This document shows positions 6,594 through 11,834 of a stretch of DNA of 11,834 nucleotides, one piece after another (within the stretch, counting starts at the first letter, position 1; every line of letters begins with the position of its first letter). Source of the DNA: Pseudomonadota bacterium (lineage in GTDB: Bacteria > Myxococcota > UBA9042 > PHBI01); NCBI GenBank assembly GCA_005788935.1, contig SYAK01000582.1, positions 1-11,834 on the forward strand, read 5' to 3'. The position numbers and the translations under genes are program-made. The notes under the pieces were generated by a model that worked only from the letters and a program-made list of their open reading frames with translations, searched no databases and was not told the DNA's origin.

Positions 6594-7307
6594 TCAGAGC
6601 GAGCAGATCCCCACCCGCCAGGCGGGCGGCTTCAGGGTGACGTCAAGGCGGGCCGTGCAGGGCGTCGGCATCGACTTCGGGTTGTGCACGAAGAAGCGCA
6701 CGGTGTCGGTGCCCTCCTCGACGATGCGCTCGACCTTGAAGACCGGCTTCGGCGCGTCCTCGAGCAGAAACAGGTGGACCTTGCGGCGGGAGGCCGCGAA
6801 GTTCATGGCGCGCCGCGTGATGAGCGCGTCGGGCAGCTTCTCGTCACTGTGAAGCAGCGCCTCGAAGGCGGCCCAGCCCCGGGCCTCGTCCGGGTCGCGC
6901 GCGGCGGCCAACGCCCCGGCGATGACGTGCTCGGGTCGGCGCGGGTCCGTCTCCCGCACGGTGTCACCCGGCGTGACCACGCTCGGCAGCGGCGAGGTCC
7001 CGTCATCGGGTCCGGCTGGCATGATGGCCGCGACCGCCGCGGCGCCCGCGCCACCTGCCGACACCGCCCCGGGCGTGACCGCAGGCGCCACCGTGGCGGG
7101 CGCCTCTGCGACAGCGGGCGCCTCTGCGACAGCGGACGCCGGGGACGGCGACGGGACCGTCGGTGGTGTGACGACCGCCGGCGCGTCGGCCGCCGTCACG
7201 ACGGTCTGGGCCGGCGGCGCGTCCTTGCGGCACCCCGTGGCCAGGACCGCGAGGAGCCCTGCGATGGCCCATGCCGCCGACCTGCTCCGAAAGGTATGAC
7301 CTGTCAC
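6594..7307 (-). CDS. Small lipoprotein with Pro/Ala linker, function unknown
   Basis: 237 residues from a GTG at 7307, chosen because GGAGG lies five bases upstream and a signal peptide follows at once: basic RSR, hydrophobic core AAWAIAGLLAVLA, then TGC with Cys26 as the probable lipidated residue. The -3 residue is Ala rather than the usual Leu, so the lipobox is slightly atypical. A GTG at 7373 is also in frame but has no recognisable binding site. Residues 27-115 are a Pro/Ala/Val-rich disordered linker with a repeated PAVAEA unit. Residues 120-237 look like one compact alpha+beta domain (helical DPRRPEHVIAGALAAA and ARGWAAFEALL, then strands) with two cysteines (217 and 235) that could pair. 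The end, PPAWRVGICSL, resembles the last strand of small NTF2-like folds, but I cannot assign a family. It points away from pheS and lies upstream of the giant surface-protein gene. Confidence 0.8.
   Translation of the reverse strand: MTGHTFRSRSAAWAIAGLLAVLATGCRKDAPPAQTVVTAADAPAVVTPPTVPSPSPASAVAEAPAVAEAPATVAPAVTPGAVSAGGAGAAAVAAIMPAGPDDGTSPLPSVVTPGDTVRETDPRRPEHVIAGALAAARDPDEARGWAAFEALLHSDEKLPDALITRRAMNFAASRRKVHLFLLEDAPKPVFKVERIVEEGTDTVRFFVHNPKSMPTPCTARLDVTLKPPAWRVGICSL
7099..7134 (-). repeat. Perfect 18-bp tandem duplication in the lipoprotein linker
   Basis: Bases 7099-7116 and 7117-7134 are identical and in frame. They encode the repeated AVAEAP segment of the disordered Pro/Ala linker, so a copy gain or loss would only change linker length. 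Confidence 0.85.
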
Positions 7308-7312
7308 GTGCG

Positions 7313-7317
7313 CCTCC
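7313..7317 (-). promoter_or_regulatory. Ribosome binding site that decides the lipoprotein start
   Basis: Minus-strand GGAGG (within GGTGGAGG) lies five bases before the GTG at 7307. The other in-frame GTG codons at 7319 and 7373 lack a comparable element, so 7307 is the preferred start. Confidence 0.65.
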
Positions 7318-7409
7318 ACCTGCGAGCGTTGTCGCGTCTCGTCGTCATGCGGGCCCCCCGCACCTTCGGACACGGGGAACGAACCTCCGCCGCGTACTGG
7401 ACGTGGCGG

Positions 7410-7438
7410 ACCGTAGCGCGCCTCGACCCGGCCGTAAA
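7410..7438 (-). promoter_or_regulatory. Weak candidate promoter for the small lipoprotein
   Basis: Minus-strand TTTACG (7438-7433; four of six -35 bases), a 17-base spacer and TACGGT (7415-7410; three of six -10 bases). Spacing is ideal but the -10 match is poor, so this is only a candidate in the divergent 7308-7674 region. Confidence 0.22.
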
Positions 7439-7473
7439 GGGCGAGCCAGCGCCAGCCAGACCGCGCCAGGGGG

Positions 7474-7501
7474 CCTCCGGACAGGTCGCGGACGTCCGAG
7501 G
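7474..7501. other. Imperfect inverted repeat in the pheS upstream region
   Basis: CCT-C-CGGAC (7474-7482) can pair with GTCCG-AGG (7494-7501) across an 11-base loop with one bulged C. An overlapping perfect 10-bp palindrome, CGGACGTCCG, lies at 7489-7498. There is no T-run, so it is not a terminator. It could be an operator or a leader structure, or simply GC-rich chance pairing. Confidence 0.3.
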
Positions 7502-7555
7502 GGGTGGCCTGGTCTTGATGTCAGGGGTCTGCCGAGCGGCGCCGCGACGGAGTGC

Positions 7556-7583
7556 TTGGCGCGCGACAGGGTTCCGGTTTATG
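7556..7583 (+). promoter_or_regulatory. Weak candidate promoter of the pheS-pheT-proS genes
   Basis: TTGGCG (7556-7561; four of six -35 bases) is followed by the only AT-rich patch in the region, GGTTTATG (7576-7583). Depending on the -10 hexamer chosen, the spacer is 15 or 16 bases and only three -10 bases match. No other better plus-strand pair was seen between 7308 and 7674. Confidence 0.25.
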
Positions 7584-7660
7584 GGAGCCGCTCGCAGCCG
7601 GAGGCACCGCGCCCCTCGGCCCGCGTCACAGTCGCCAGGCCGGGACATCCGCCCCGCGAC

Positions 7661-7667
7661 AGGGAGG
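7661..7667 (+). promoter_or_regulatory. Strong ribosome binding site that decides the pheS start
   Basis: AGGGAGG ends seven bases before the GTG at 7675. It selects this codon over the next in-frame GTG at 7699, whose only upstream purine stretch is too close. Confidence 0.75.
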
Positions 7668-7674
7668 TTCGCTC

Positions 7675-8757
<1,083 letters not shown>

Positions 8758-8760
8758 GTC

Positions 8761-11834
<3,074 letters not shown>

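Noticed and set aside
7595..7611. GGAGGCACCGCG upstream of pheS resembles the T-box core GGGTGGNACCGCG, which would be a fitting regulator for a synthetase operon.
   Set aside because: The U of the essential UGGN is an A. The discriminator-pairing base is C, although tRNA(Phe) has A at position 73. I see no convincing specifier stem or terminator/antiterminator pair, so chance similarity is more likely.
7552..7674. An N-terminal extension of PheS by 41 codons to an ATG-like start at 7552.
   Set aside because: The extra residues are Gly/Ala/Arg-rich with no PheS similarity, and the strong AGGGAGG site places the start at the GTG at 7675.

Overview
The window is strongly GC-rich, with G or C in nearly every third codon position. 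Its protein-sorting style points to a myxobacterium-like bacterium (Myxococcota, formerly Deltaproteobacteria). Three features suggest this: a giant secreted protein with thrombospondin type 3 calcium repeats and a C-terminal Cys-Gly / transmembrane / Arg-rich tail of the MYXO-CTERM kind; Cys-rich 'C..D.DC' modules; and a VWA lipoprotein with a Gly/Asp/Ser-rich linker. The assignment is inferred from architecture, because the window holds no marker that fixes the taxon.

Left part (1-7307): envelope and surface genes, all on the minus strand except a 3' gene remnant at 1-56. Reading from right to left these are a small Pro/Ala-linker lipoprotein of unknown function (6594-7307), a 1576-residue modular surface protein (1670-6400) and a VWA-domain lipoprotein (75-1439). 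The giant gene ends at a good intrinsic terminator (1597-1632). The VWA gene then has its own near-consensus promoter (TTGGCA, 18 nt, TACAAT; 1515-1544), so the two are probably separate transcription units although adjacent and co-oriented. The giant protein reads, in order: signal peptide, unassigned N-terminal domain, Calx-beta-like domain, cadherin-like domain, Cys-rich modules including three copies of an exactly 240-bp repeat, five Ig/cadherin-like repeats, a TSP3 calcium-binding stalk and a C-terminal anchor. 

Right part (7675-11834): translation genes on the plus strand. pheS (7675-8757) and pheT (8761-11217) are 3 bp apart and encode the two subunits of phenylalanyl-tRNA synthetase. 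47 bp further on, proS begins with GTG at 11265 and runs off the end. It is a prolyl-tRNA synthetase of the archaeal/eukaryote-like class. The three form a likely aminoacyl-tRNA synthetase operon.

The 7308-7674 region is the divergent boundary between the surface and translation blocks and holds only weak promoter candidates and one hairpin. No RNA genes, CRISPR arrays, insertion sequences or phage genes were seen. I found no clear evidence of a wholly new system. The most unusual content is the giant surface protein, its near-identical repeats, and the VWA lipoprotein with a Cys-rich insertion.
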